From JAKVKY01 sp964293585 (GTDB lineage: Bacteria > Bacillota > Negativicutes > Acidaminococcales > Acidaminococcaceae), in the NCBI GenBank assembly GCA_964293585.1, contig CAXYYS010000002.1, forward strand, positions 45,946 through 109,945: 64,000 nucleotides of DNA, read 5' to 3'. Each line of letters opens with the position of its first letter. The stretch's first letter is position 1. Under the pieces are notes generated by a model. That model was not told where the DNA came from. It ran no database searches and worked only from the letters and a program-made list of their open reading frames with translations. The translations under genes were made by a program, and so were the position numbers. Below, in pieces: positions 8,315 through 15,834 of the stretch.

Positions 8315-8784
8315 TGCTGAACATTGTTCTTTTCCAACCTGAGATTCCGGCTAACACCGGCAACATTGCGCGCTTGTGTGCCGTCACCGGCTGCCATCTG
8401 CATCTGGTGCGTCCCCTGGGTTTTAATACGGACGACAAGACTTTAAAACGCGCCGGTCTGGATTACTGGCATCTGGTGGATATTCATTATTACGACAGCC
8501 TGGAAGAAGTGCTGGCTAAATATCAGGACCAGCCGCAGTATTTTTTAACTTCCCACGGTCATAAACGGTACACGGACGTGCATTATACCGTGGACAGCGT
8601 ACTGGTTTTTGGCCGGGAGACGGCAGGATTGCCTGACTGGGTGCATGAAAAATATGCGGCGCAGTGTCTGCGTATCCCTATGGTGCGGGACGCCCGTTGT
8701 TTAAATTTAAGTAATTCCGTGGCCGTGGTAGCCTACGAGGCCCTGCGGCAACAGCCGGACTTTGCCGGTCTCATCGTGGAATAG
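8314..8784 (+). CDS. trmL: tRNA (cytidine/uridine-34 2'-O)-methyltransferase
   Basis: 156 aa SPOUT methyltransferase. It begins LNIVLFQPEIPANTGNIAR, with the FGRETAGLPDW loop near 95, IPMVRDARCLNLSNSVAVV near 125, and the terminal YEALRQ helix, all typical of TrmL/YibK/CspR. It methylates the ribose of the wobble base of tRNA-Leu isoacceptors. Its first base overlaps the glucosaminidase stop codon. Confidence 0.93.
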   Translation: MLNIVLFQPEIPANTGNIARLCAVTGCHLHLVRPLGFNTDDKTLKRAGLDYWHLVDIHYYDSLEEVLAKYQDQPQYFLTSHGHKRYTDVHYTVDSVLVFGRETAGLPDWVHEKYAAQCLRIPMVRDARCLNLSNSVAVVAYEALRQQPDFAGLIVE

Positions 8785-8864
8785 GCGGCTGTGCCCTGAC
8801 AAGTGCCTGACGGCAGCTTGCGCAAAAATTCAGGGCCGGCAGCCATGTTTGTGAGGAGGCTCTT

Positions 8865-9242
8865 ATGATCATTACCAAAAAATTTACTTTTGATGCGGCG
8901 CATTTTCTGCCCAGCTATAACGGCAAGTGCGAACATCTGCACGGCCATACCTACGCTTTGAACATTAAGGTGGCGGGAACGCCGGATGCGGAAGGTATGG
9001 TTATTGATTTTACCCGGGTAAAAAAACTGACCCAGGAACTGGTACTGGCCAGGCTGGACCATGCCCTCTTAAATGATATCCTGCCCAATCCCAGCGCCGA
9101 AAATATCTGCCTCTGGGTCTGGCAGCAGCTTTATCAACCCCTGGCAGCCCCCAACCACCGGTTGTATGCCGTGGAAGTTTGGGAAACCGCCACCAGCGGT
9201 TGTGAATACCGGGGCGAACTGGAGAAGAGGCAGCCATGTTAA
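8865..9242 (+). CDS. queD: 6-pyruvoyltetrahydropterin synthase family, probable PTPS-III (FolB bypass)
   Basis: 125 aa with the zinc ligands FDAAHFLP (His near residue 11) and HLHGHTY (near 27). In the family the catalytic Cys lies four residues before HGH; here the segment reads KCEHLHGH, a Cys followed directly by Glu. Published work on PTPS-III proteins (Pribat et al. 2009) found that family members with Glu replacing or accompanying the Cys can make 6-hydroxymethyldihydropterin and replace FolB. The gene overlaps folE2 by 7 bp and is followed by folP and folK with no folB, so a folate role fits better than queuosine synthesis. The symbol names the family; the PTPS-III role is inferred. 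Confidence 0.85.
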   Translation: MIITKKFTFDAAHFLPSYNGKCEHLHGHTYALNIKVAGTPDAEGMVIDFTRVKKLTQELVLARLDHALLNDILPNPSAENICLWVWQQLYQPLAAPNHRLYAVEVWETATSGCEYRGELEKRQPC

Positions 9243-10045
9243 TTGTCAAAAAAACATCGCCCCAGGCGGCGAAAAAATTAAAAGATGTCCAGAGTGAACA
9301 GGACCGGCGCAATATTCCCCTGAAACATGCCGGTATCAAGAACCTGCGCTGGCCCGTGACCTTAAAGGACAAGGAACGGGGCGAGCAGCATACGGTGGCC
9401 CAGGTAAGCATGTCCGTGGATTTACCCCATGATCTGCGGGGTACGCACATGAGCCGTTTCGTGGAAGTGCTGCAGCAGCTGGGCACCTTGTCCCTGGATA
9501 GCCTGGAAGGCGTCCTGGACAGTTTAAAGGAACATCTGCAGGCGGAAAAAGCTTTCCTGGAACTGCGTTTTCCCTATTTTATCACCAAGCAGGCGCCGGT
9601 AAGCGGGATGCGTTCCCTGATGGACCTGGACTGCGTGTACCAGGCCAGCAAGGGGGACAAGTTTAACTTAAAGGTCAGCGTGCGGGTGCCTATCCAGACC
9701 TTGTGCCCCTGTTCCAAGGAGATCAGTGATTTTGGCGCTCACAACCAGCGGGCGTACGCAGAGCTGGAAGTGGTGCTGACGGAATTTGTCTGGCTGGAGG
9801 AACTGGCACAGATGGCTGATGCCGGCGCCAGTGCTCCCGTGTACGGGCTGCTGAAACGGCCGGACGAGAAATTTGTGACGGAAACAGCGTACCAGAATCC
9901 CCGGTTTGTGGAGGATGCGGTGCGGGAGATTGCCCTGCGCCTGGAACAAGATGCACGGATTGCCTGGTACAAGGTGACGGTGGAAAGCATGGAAAGCATT
10001 CACAACCATAGTGCCTTTGCCTGCGTGGAAAAAGGAGGCTGCTAA
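9236..10045 (+). CDS. folE2: GTP cyclohydrolase I, type IB
   Basis: 269 aa. Converts GTP to 7,8-dihydroneopterin triphosphate, the first step of folate synthesis. Type IB signatures are visible: GTHMSRFVEVL near residue 65, the cysteine motif CPCSKEISDFGAHNQR near 155 and ESMESIHNHSAFA near the end. FolE2 enzymes are not restricted to zinc. It overlaps the PTPS-like gene by 7 bp, and folP starts 1 bp after its stop. Confidence 0.95.
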   Translation: MLIVKKTSPQAAKKLKDVQSEQDRRNIPLKHAGIKNLRWPVTLKDKERGEQHTVAQVSMSVDLPHDLRGTHMSRFVEVLQQLGTLSLDSLEGVLDSLKEHLQAEKAFLELRFPYFITKQAPVSGMRSLMDLDCVYQASKGDKFNLKVSVRVPIQTLCPCSKEISDFGAHNQRAYAELEVVLTEFVWLEELAQMADAGASAPVYGLLKRPDEKFVTETAYQNPRFVEDAVREIALRLEQDARIAWYKVTVESMESIHNHSAFACVEKGGC

Positions 10046-10046
10046 G

Positions 10047-11240
10047 ATGCTGTACCAGATAGCGGCGGCAGCCTTACAACAGGAACTGGCTGCTTTGGGC
10101 ATGAACCAGGCTGCGGTACCGATCCTGGCTGCAAAAAGCTGTCTCGTTCCCTATAAGCTGGTGGCTGTACGGACACCGGCGGCTAATATCATTAAACAGG
10201 AAATGGTGGCGGCCGGGGGCGATGGCGCTGTCCCGGCCGGTTGTGTCACCTGTGCCGTAGAACGGGTGGATGTGATCCTTCTGGGCACGCGGGCGCATTA
10301 TAAAATTTTACTGGCCAAGTTAAAACAGATGCCGTATTTTGGCATAGCTAAGCTGGCCGGGGAACTGGAACAGGTACTGGCACCCCGGTCTAAAATTACC
10401 AGGCTGGCCGACAGACGGATATTGAACTATGAGCAGGCTGTGATCATGGGTATCATCAACATCACGCCGGATTCTTTTTATGCACCTTCCCGGGCTGATC
10501 TGGATGTTGCCCTGACCAGGGCGGAACAGATGCTGGCAGCCGGCGCGGGCATCCTGGATGTGGGGGGAGCTTCCACCCGTCCGGGAACGGAACTGGTGAC
10601 CGGGGAAGCGGAGCAGCAGCGGGTGGTGCCGGTGCTCCGGGAACTGCGCCAACATTTTCCCGAATGCGTGCTTTCTGTGGATACGTACTGGGCGGCACCG
10701 GCGGCGGCAGCCCTGCCCGCCGGTGCGGATATCATCAACGATGTCAGCGCTCTGGCTATGGATAAAGAGATGCTGCCGCTGGTAGTGAAATCTCAGGCGC
10801 CCGTCGTCCTCATGCATATGCGGGGGACGCCCAGGGATATGCAGCAGCAGTGTGAGTACCGGAATGTGGTGCAGGAAGTGGCCGCTTCCCTGCAGGCTAA
10901 GGTTAAGCTGCTGGAAGAGCAGGGGGTAGGTGCGGACAAGATTATCCTGGATCCGGGCATCGGGTTTGCCAAGACGCCGGACCAGAACCTGGAGCTGCTG
11001 CGGAACCTGGAAGCTTTGACGGGTGGTAGCTATCCCGTACTTTTAGGTACCAGCCGCAAGAGCACGATCGGTACGGTTTTAGGCGGACTGCCGCCGGAAG
11101 AACGGCTGGAAGGGACTCTGGCCACCACGGCCCGGGGCCTGGAAGCGGGCGTGAACATTTTCCGGGTACATGACGTGCAGGCTAACGTAAGACTGGCCCG
11201 GATGTGGGAAGCGATGCACCGGGGCAGGGTACAGCTATGA
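10047..11240 (+). CDS. folP: Dihydropteroate synthase with N-terminal extension
   Basis: 397 aa from ATG 10047 (AAAGGAGG at 10031-10038). The catalytic TIM barrel begins near residue 132 with MGIINITPDSFY, then DVGGASTRPG, DIINDVSA, VLMHMRGTPRDMQ, ILDPGIGFAKT and LLGTSRKSTIG. About 130 residues precede the barrel, with a segment IIKQEMVAAGGDGAV and KLKQMPYFG, an extension also known from other anaerobes; its role is unclear to me. The enzyme joins hydroxymethyldihydropterin pyrophosphate to p-aminobenzoate. It overlaps folK by ATGA. Confidence 0.95.
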   Translation: MLYQIAAAALQQELAALGMNQAAVPILAAKSCLVPYKLVAVRTPAANIIKQEMVAAGGDGAVPAGCVTCAVERVDVILLGTRAHYKILLAKLKQMPYFGIAKLAGELEQVLAPRSKITRLADRRILNYEQAVIMGIINITPDSFYAPSRADLDVALTRAEQMLAAGAGILDVGGASTRPGTELVTGEAEQQRVVPVLRELRQHFPECVLSVDTYWAAPAAAALPAGADIINDVSALAMDKEMLPLVVKSQAPVVLMHMRGTPRDMQQQCEYRNVVQEVAASLQAKVKLLEEQGVGADKIILDPGIGFAKTPDQNLELLRNLEALTGGSYPVLLGTSRKSTIGTVLGGLPPEERLEGTLATTARGLEAGVNIFRVHDVQANVRLARMWEAMHRGRVQL

Positions 11241-11728
11241 AGCAGCAGATTTATATCGCCCTGGGCAGTAACCTGGGTGACCGGGCGGGCAACTTGGCGC
11301 GGGCCTTGCAGTTGCTGCCGGCCAGGGGTGTGCATATCCGTCAGGTAAGTGATTTTTTAGAAACCAGGGCGTACGGCGTGACGGACCAGCCGGATTTTTT
11401 AAACGCGGTGGCCAGGGTGGAAACCGGTCTGGCGCCGGAACAACTTTTACAGGTCCTGCTCCAGGTGGAAAAACTTATGGGGCGGGTACGCAAGCGCCAC
11501 TGGGGCGAGCGGAACATTGATCTGGACCTGCTTTTGTACGGGGACCTGGTGTATCAGAGTAAGACTTTGACCCTGCCGCATCCGGATATGTTGAACCGGG
11601 AGTTTGTGCTGGCGCCGCTGGCGCAAATTGCGCCCAATCTGGTGCATCCGGTGGCAGAAAAGACCATCCGGGAACTGTGGGCAGAATTGGAAAAACGTAC
11701 CGCGGCTGAGAATCCCGGCCAGAAGTAA
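11237..11728 (+). CDS. folK: 6-hydroxymethyl-7,8-dihydropterin pyrophosphokinase
   Basis: 163 aa from ATG 11237, overlapping the folP stop (ATGA). HPPK motifs: ALGSNLGDR near residue 7, ETRAYGVTDQPDFLN near 45, and the signature RHWGERNIDLDLLLYGD near 93, followed by LPHPDM and REFVLAPLAQIAP. It activates the pterin for folP. In many bacteria folB is next to or fused to folK; here neither is the case. Last gene of the operon, followed by a bidirectional terminator. Confidence 0.95.
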   Translation: MKQQIYIALGSNLGDRAGNLARALQLLPARGVHIRQVSDFLETRAYGVTDQPDFLNAVARVETGLAPEQLLQVLLQVEKLMGRVRKRHWGERNIDLDLLLYGDLVYQSKTLTLPHPDMLNREFVLAPLAQIAPNLVHPVAEKTIRELWAELEKRTAAENPGQK

Positions 11729-11810
11729 AGGCAGCGAACCCTCAACCTACGGTTTTGGAGACCGGCACTCTGCCGGTTGGGCCAGCGTGTTATTTTACAC
11801 ATATAAAAAA

Positions 11811-11860
11811 GGACGGGCAACCTTGAAGTGCAAAGCACTTACGGTTGTCCGTCCTGCATT
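11811..11860. terminator. Bidirectional terminator between folK and ompA
   Basis: GGACGGGCAACC (11811-11822) pairs with GGTTGTCCGTCC (11843-11854) and AAGTGC with GCACTT inside. The stem is preceded by A6 (the U-run for minus-strand RNA) and followed by CATTTTT for plus-strand RNA. It serves both convergent transcripts. A smaller hairpin, CCGGCA-CTC-TGCCGG, lies upstream at 11762-11776. Confidence 0.85.
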
Positions 11861-11879
11861 TTTAAGAGTAAGCTTAAGA

Positions 11880-12947
11880 TTATTTGTGCTCGTAAACGTC
11901 TACACGGCGGTTATCAGCACGGCCCTGGTCCGTAGCGTTGGTGCTGGCGGGTTCGGTCTTGCCCTTGTACATGGTAACCAGCTGGCTGGCAGGTACGCCA
12001 TTCTTTACGGCATACGCCTTGACATTATCAACACGGCGTTTGCTCAGATCATCGTTATAAGCATCGGTGCCCTTGCCATCGGTATTGCCGACAAGCTTCA
12101 GGGTGTGGCCGGTGTCCTTGGCAACCTTGACCATCTGAGTCAGGTTCGGACCCTGGCTGTCCAGAGGTTGATCCTTATCAAAGCCGAAGTGGATGCTGTT
12201 CAGGTAGTAATCATTAGCAGCAGCGGGAGCAGCAACTGCCGGAGCAGTGGTTTCCGGAGCAGCCGGCGTAGCAGCCGGAGCAGCTTCGGCAACCTTTTCA
12301 GCCTTGTGGCCGCCAAAACGATAGCTTAACATGGTAACGATACCCTTGGCAGTAGCGCTGTGTTCATCGATATTTTCAGTGTTCACATGACGATAGCCTA
12401 CGGACAGGTCTAAATCCTTGGTGAAGCTATAGCCTAAGCCGGCTTCCCAGAGAGAGGTATGCTTGGTACCAACGGCGCCCTTAGCATAAACGTCCAGGTT
12501 CTTGGCGATGGCAGTCTTGGCAACTAAGCCTAATTGAGCTACATTGTTGGTTTTTTCGGTAGAACTAAATAATGGGTTGGCATCAATCTCTGCATGGAGA
12601 CGGTTATAACCTACATAAGCAGCTACCTTGGGAGCCAGGCTGTACAGCAGGTTGATTTCCTGTTGCTGGCCCGTTAAATCACTGTAGGCATCACTGTTTT
12701 CAGATTTAGATTTCAGGCCCCAGTATTGATATTGCAGTCCCAGCTTGTCCGCCAGGCCGTAGGTCAGGCCGCCGGCAAAATTCCAGCTATGGCCAAAGTC
12801 AGCATCGTTAGAAATGCTGGCACCGGGATTCCAGGCGCCCAGATCAAGTTGGAACTCACCCTTGTTGAATTCAGTTTGCGGGGTAGCGGTGGCTACAGCG
12901 CTGGCAGCTACTAAAGCTACCACTAAAGCGGCTAAAGATTTCTTCAT
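11880..12947 (-). CDS. ompA: OmpA-family outer membrane protein
   Basis: 355 aa from ATG 12947 (AAGGAG 10 bases upstream; a GTG at 12956 is too close to the ribosome site). Signal peptide 1-22 ends AVATA. Residues ~25-195 show alternating aromatic/polar strands expected of an eight-stranded beta barrel. An Ala/Pro/Thr-rich linker follows near 205-235, then an OmpA C-terminal domain with the peptidoglycan-contact residues of NDDLSKRRVDNVKAY and ADNRRVDVYE. It tethers the outer membrane to the cell wall, which marks the organism as diderm. Single gene with its own strong promoter and terminator. Confidence 0.93.
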   Translation of the reverse strand: MKKSLAALVVALVAASAVATATPQTEFNKGEFQLDLGAWNPGASISNDADFGHSWNFAGGLTYGLADKLGLQYQYWGLKSKSENSDAYSDLTGQQQEINLLYSLAPKVAAYVGYNRLHAEIDANPLFSSTEKTNNVAQLGLVAKTAIAKNLDVYAKGAVGTKHTSLWEAGLGYSFTKDLDLSVGYRHVNTENIDEHSATAKGIVTMLSYRFGGHKAEKVAEAAPAATPAAPETTAPAVAAPAAANDYYLNSIHFGFDKDQPLDSQGPNLTQMVKVAKDTGHTLKLVGNTDGKGTDAYNDDLSKRRVDNVKAYAVKNGVPASQLVTMYKGKTEPASTNATDQGRADNRRVDVYEHK

Positions 12948-12983
12948 AGAGAACACACTCCTTTTTAATGTATGTACATACGT

Positions 12984-13011
12984 ACAGAAATATTAAATAT
13001 AATATTTCTGT
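12984..13011 (-). other. 5'-terminal stem-loop of the ompA leader
   Basis: ACAGAAATAT (12984-12993) and ATATTTCTGT (13002-13011) are perfect inverted repeats with an 8-base loop. The predicted transcription start (about 7 bases after the -10) is at about 13011, so the ompA mRNA would begin with this hairpin. A stem-loop at the very 5' end of E. coli ompA mRNA is known to protect it from decay. Confidence 0.7.
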
Positions 13012-13017
13012 GCAACT

Positions 13018-13046
13018 ATTATATCATTGTTAAATAATTCTTACAA
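13018..13046 (-). promoter_or_regulatory. ompA promoter
   Basis: Minus strand: -35 TTGTAA (13041-13046), 17 bases, perfect -10 TATAAT (13018-13023). It drives ompA with a leader of about 64 bases. The 308 bp between ompA and the next gene otherwise hold only the downstream operon's promoter; I see nothing else in 13047-13217. Confidence 0.85.
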
Positions 13047-13217
13047 GTAAAAGGATAGAAAAACAGTATTGATTTCATGCTACATAAAAATTCACCGGGT
13101 TGTTGTTACACATTGTTCACAAAGAGGCAAGTAGCGGCAGCAGGCGGTTTTCTGGGCATAGCGCTCTTTTCTTTACAGGAAATTCACAAATGCCCTGTGT
13201 TTTCCGGGCCTGCTTCA

Positions 13218-13226
13218 TGTTATAAT
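13218..13226 (+). promoter_or_regulatory. Extended -10 promoter for the redox operon
   Basis: TGTTATAAT, a TGn-extended perfect -10 (TATAAT 13221-13226), with no good -35 at the usual distance. It lies 30 bp upstream of the micro-protein start. Confidence 0.6.
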
Positions 13227-13255
13227 GAACAAAATAAAACAGGGGGTAACAGAGG

Positions 13256-13378
13256 ATGCGTACAGGTACCTTACTGATAGGAGCCTTGCTCGTGGCCGCA
13301 GGCATCTTTAACGGTCAGACGCAGGAAGTGCTGCATAAGGCGATTTTTATCTGCCTGGAGTGTATCGGCCTTGGTTAA
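13256..13378 (+). CDS. CD1871A-type CXXC micro-protein
   Basis: 40 aa, ATG 13256, with GAGG just upstream and a 5'-AGGGGG site further off. The product is one hydrophobic helix (LLIGALLVAAGIFNG) followed by VLHKAIFICLECIGLG, with a Cys-x2-Cys near the C terminus. This matches the small CD1871A family of CXXC proteins that lie directly in front of a 4Fe-4S membrane protein and a TlpA-like thioredoxin in Clostridia; recognition is from memory of the KAIxICLECIG ending. It overlaps the next gene by 8 bp. The role is unknown; a membrane redox partner is an inference. Confidence 0.8.
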   Translation: MRTGTLLIGALLVAAGIFNGQTQEVLHKAIFICLECIGLG

Positions 13379-14225
13379 ACGTAAACTGGTGCAGTTACTG
13401 GCCGTCTTTTTAACGAATGGCAACCTGCCGGGATTTTTGCAGGGACGCATCTGGCAGGGAGCCAGTAAAGCGGTGTGCGTGCCCGGTCTTAATTGTTACA
13501 GCTGCCCCGGTGCTTTGGGAGCCTGTCCCCTGGGTTCCCTGCAAAACACCCTGGCGGGTACGGTCTTACGCTTTCCGGCGTATGCCCTGGGACTGCTGGT
13601 CTTGTTTGGGGCGGTGCTGGGACGGACAGTGTGCGGCTGGCTCTGTCCTTTCGGTTTGGTACAGGAACTGTTGTATAAGATCCCGGTGCCAAAACTGGGC
13701 AAGAACAGGATTACCCGGCGGCTGACTTATCTTAAATATGTGGTTGGCCTGGTTTTCGTCCTGCTTTTGCCGGTACTCTTCCTGACCGTGAATGGTACCG
13801 GGGCGCCGGCGTTTTGCACCTACATCTGTCCGGCAGGCACCCTGGAAGCGGCCCTACCGCTTTTAGCCACTCATCCGGAACTCCGGGCGGGGCTGGGCGG
13901 AATCTTTGCCGTTAAGGTGGTTATCCTGCTGGTAGTTGTTGGCAGCGCCTGTTTTATCTACCGGCCTTTTTGCCGGTTCTTATGTCCCCTGGGAGCCTGG
14001 TATGGTTTATTTAATAAATTTTCCTGCTTCGGCGTGAAGGTGGACCAACAGCGGTGTGATCATTGCGGCGCTTGTGCCCGGTTTTGTAAGCTGGACGTGC
14101 AAGTTGCCGGTGATAGAGAATGTATTTGTTGCGGCGCCTGCCGCAAAGTTTGCCCCCAGAAGGCAATCAGCCTGGGGCTGGTGAGAAGCAACCCAAGGGT
14201 TGAGGAGGTAAAAGTATGCAAATAA
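13371..14225 (+). CDS. 4Fe-4S membrane polyferredoxin, NapH/NosR-like
   Basis: 284 aa from TTG 13371. It has about five membrane segments and conserved cysteine pairs at their ends: CYSCPGALGACPLG, CGWLCPFG, CTYICPAG and CRFLCPLG. A soluble C-terminal ferredoxin domain follows with two clusters, CDHCGACARFC and CICCGACRKVCP. Proteins of this type (NapH, NosR, CcoG relatives) pass electrons between the membrane and extracytoplasmic acceptors. With the CXXC micro-protein before it and the thioredoxin-like lipoprotein after it (10 bp overlap), it probably feeds a thiol-disulfide relay outside the membrane; this is inference. Confidence 0.87.
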   Translation: MVKRKLVQLLAVFLTNGNLPGFLQGRIWQGASKAVCVPGLNCYSCPGALGACPLGSLQNTLAGTVLRFPAYALGLLVLFGAVLGRTVCGWLCPFGLVQELLYKIPVPKLGKNRITRRLTYLKYVVGLVFVLLLPVLFLTVNGTGAPAFCTYICPAGTLEAALPLLATHPELRAGLGGIFAVKVVILLVVVGSACFIYRPFCRFLCPLGAWYGLFNKFSCFGVKVDQQRCDHCGACARFCKLDVQVAGDRECICCGACRKVCPQKAISLGLVRSNPRVEEVKVCK

Positions 14226-14755
14226 AGAAACTTAGTTTAGTAGTGATGGCGGCACTGGTGCTGACCCTGGGGTTAGCAGGTTGCGGCAATGCCAAGGATA
14301 CAACGACCAGCGGCAAGGCGAACGCAGCGGCTGCCGTGGTGGAGCAGGGTAAGCTGGCGCCGGATTTTACGGTACAGATGCTGGACGGCAGCCAGGTAAA
14401 ATTATCCAGCCTGCGGGGTAAACCGGTCTTTTTAAATTTCTGGGCTACCTGGTGTCCTCCCTGCGTAGGGGAGATGCCGCATTTCCAGGAACTCTATCCT
14501 AAATATAAGGACAAGGTTAATTTCCTGGCAGTGAGCATCGATGCCGAAAGCAGCACCGTGCAAAAATTTGTGGAAAGTAAAGGTTTTACGTTCCCTATCG
14601 CCCACGACGGTAAGAAAAATGTCGCCGGGTTGTACAGCATCGAAGCTATTCCCACGTCTTTCCTGCTGGATAAGGACGGCAAGGTTATCGCTTATCATTT
14701 AGGAGGCATGTCAGCCGGCCAGCTGCAGCAATTTTTGGACCAGGCTGTCAAATAA
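14216..14755 (+). CDS. TlpA/ResA-like thioredoxin lipoprotein
   Basis: 179 aa. Lipoprotein signal with lipobox LAGC (Cys near residue 22). A thioredoxin fold follows with the active site WATWCPPC near 80 and the cis-Pro motif AIPTSFLLD near 145; the order is that of the TlpA/ResA/AhpC-TSA group. It would reduce disulfides on the outer face of the inner membrane, using electrons from the preceding polyferredoxin. Last gene of the three-gene redox operon; the next gene starts 19 bp later and may be in the same transcript. Confidence 0.9.
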   Translation: MQIKKLSLVVMAALVLTLGLAGCGNAKDTTTSGKANAAAAVVEQGKLAPDFTVQMLDGSQVKLSSLRGKPVFLNFWATWCPPCVGEMPHFQELYPKYKDKVNFLAVSIDAESSTVQKFVESKGFTFPIAHDGKKNVAGLYSIEAIPTSFLLDKDGKVIAYHLGGMSAGQLQQFLDQAVK

Positions 14756-14774
14756 TAATTAAGGATGCGAGCGC

Positions 14775-15455
14775 ATGAGCTGGGAAGAAAAGTTTAAAGA
14801 TATCCAGGAACATTTGGCTTCCTGGGAGTTTGTCAAGCAGTTGCCGCCAGAGGCAGGACCTTTTAAGCTGCTGCCGGGAGGCGAACGTTACGGTCAGCAC
14901 GAGCTGCTCTTGTTTGCCTATGGCAACGCACAGATGCACCGGCGGTTAAATTTCATCTATACCAAGGAGACGGACGATTTCGTCCCGGTTAAAGAAATTG
15001 GCTTGAACCAGTTCCGGGACATCCGTTATTTTAGCCGGACCCGGGAAGATTTTGAGGCACAGATGCAGAAAGTCCTGCCGCAGCTGCTGCAGGAGATGGC
15101 GCCGGATTACGACGCCCCCTGTCAGTACGTCCTGCGCAAGGAAGGCATCCTGACCTGGGATTATCTGCCCAAGCTTCCGCCTAAGGTGGGTAGCTTTGAA
15201 CTGTTCCTGAAACCGGATAAACCGTTGCGTTTCATCAACAACGCAATCCTGATCCTGGATTACAGTAACTTTGAGCGGGGGGACCAGCTGGTCTTTTCTT
15301 ATAACGCGGCCACCAATTCCTATTTTGCGGAAACCAAGACCCGTTATATTCCCAATACTATCCATGATTTTGACTGCAAGACGCTGGAACAGCTGGCGGA
15401 TTTACTGGATAAGAAGCTGGTTCCGTATTTGGAAAAGATGGAACCGGCCAAGTAA
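14775..15455 (+). CDS. Unknown protein with an internal two-fold duplication
   Basis: 226 aa, soluble, no signal peptide. I do not recognise a family. The two halves repeat each other: WEFVKQLPPEAGPFKLL near residue 16 matches WDYLPKLPPKVGSFELF near 126, then LLLFAYGN matches ILILDYSN, LNFIYTKETDDF matches LVFSYNAATNSY, FRDIRYFSRTREDFE matches IHDFDCKTLEQL, and LPQLLQEM matches LVPYLEKM. This points to a duplicated alpha/beta domain of about 95 residues. It lies 19 bp after tlpA and before the tRNA promoter, so it may be the last gene of the redox operon. Function unknown. Confidence 0.85.
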   Translation: MSWEEKFKDIQEHLASWEFVKQLPPEAGPFKLLPGGERYGQHELLLFAYGNAQMHRRLNFIYTKETDDFVPVKEIGLNQFRDIRYFSRTREDFEAQMQKVLPQLLQEMAPDYDAPCQYVLRKEGILTWDYLPKLPPKVGSFELFLKPDKPLRFINNAILILDYSNFERGDQLVFSYNAATNSYFAETKTRYIPNTIHDFDCKTLEQLADLLDKKLVPYLEKMEPAK

Positions 15456-15496
15456 AGTGGCAGCGGATTTTTCAAGCCCCTTTTAGAAAAAAGCTC

Positions 15497-15525
15497 TTGA
15501 CAATCCGCTCCAAATACCATATACT
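15497..15525 (+). promoter_or_regulatory. Promoter of the tRNA cluster
   Basis: Perfect TTGACA (15497-15502), 17 bases, TATACT (15520-15525), 31 bp upstream of the first tRNA-Asp. A strong stable-RNA type promoter. Confidence 0.85.
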
Positions 15526-15556
15526 ATCAATGCGCGCTAAAAGCGCAAATACATAC

Positions 15557-15634
15557 GGCCCGGTGGTTCAGTTGGTTTAGAATGCCGCCCTGTCACGGCG
15601 GAGGTCATGGGTTCGAGTCCCATCCGGGTCGCCA
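15557..15634 (+). tRNA. tRNA-Asp (GTC), copy 1
   Basis: 78 bases including encoded CCA. The acceptor GGCCCGG pairs with CCGGGTC (one G-U); the anticodon stem CCGCC/GGCGG encloses CTGTCAC, anticodon GTC. The T-loop is TTCGAGT. Identical to the copy at 16043. Confidence 0.96.
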
Positions 15635-15638
15635 TTTT

Positions 15639-15714
15639 GCCTCGGTAGCTCAGTTGGTAGAGCAAAGGACTGAAAATCCTTGTGTCCGCAGTTCGATTCT
15701 GCGCTGAGGCACCA
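15639..15714 (+). tRNA. tRNA-Phe (GAA)
   Basis: 76 bases including encoded CCA. The acceptor is GCCTCGG/CTGAGGC; the anticodon stem AAGGA/TCCTT encloses CTGAAAA, anticodon GAA. Confidence 0.96.
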
Positions 15715-15718
15715 TGTT

Positions 15719-15793
15719 GCGGAAATAGCTCAGTGGTAGAGCACAACCTTGCCAAGGTTGGGGTCGCGAGTTCGAGCCTCGTTTTCCGCTCCA
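15719..15793 (+). tRNA. tRNA-Gly (GCC), copy 1
   Basis: 75 bases including encoded CCA. Acceptor GCGGAAA/TTTCCGC; anticodon stem CAACC/GGTTG encloses TTGCCAA, anticodon GCC. Identical to the copy at 16123. Confidence 0.96.
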
Positions 15794-15834
15794 TTTGTTT
15801 TTAAGAGGGGCACCAGTACCCTTTTAATCTAGAA

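Noticed and set aside
8865..9242. Queuosine-pathway reading of the PTPS-like gene
   Set aside because: No queC, queE or queF lies nearby and the surroundings are entirely folate genes; kept only as the family symbol.
11797..11803. Separate promoter signal between folK and ompA
   Set aside because: AT-rich bases there belong to the minus-strand U-run of the bidirectional terminator.
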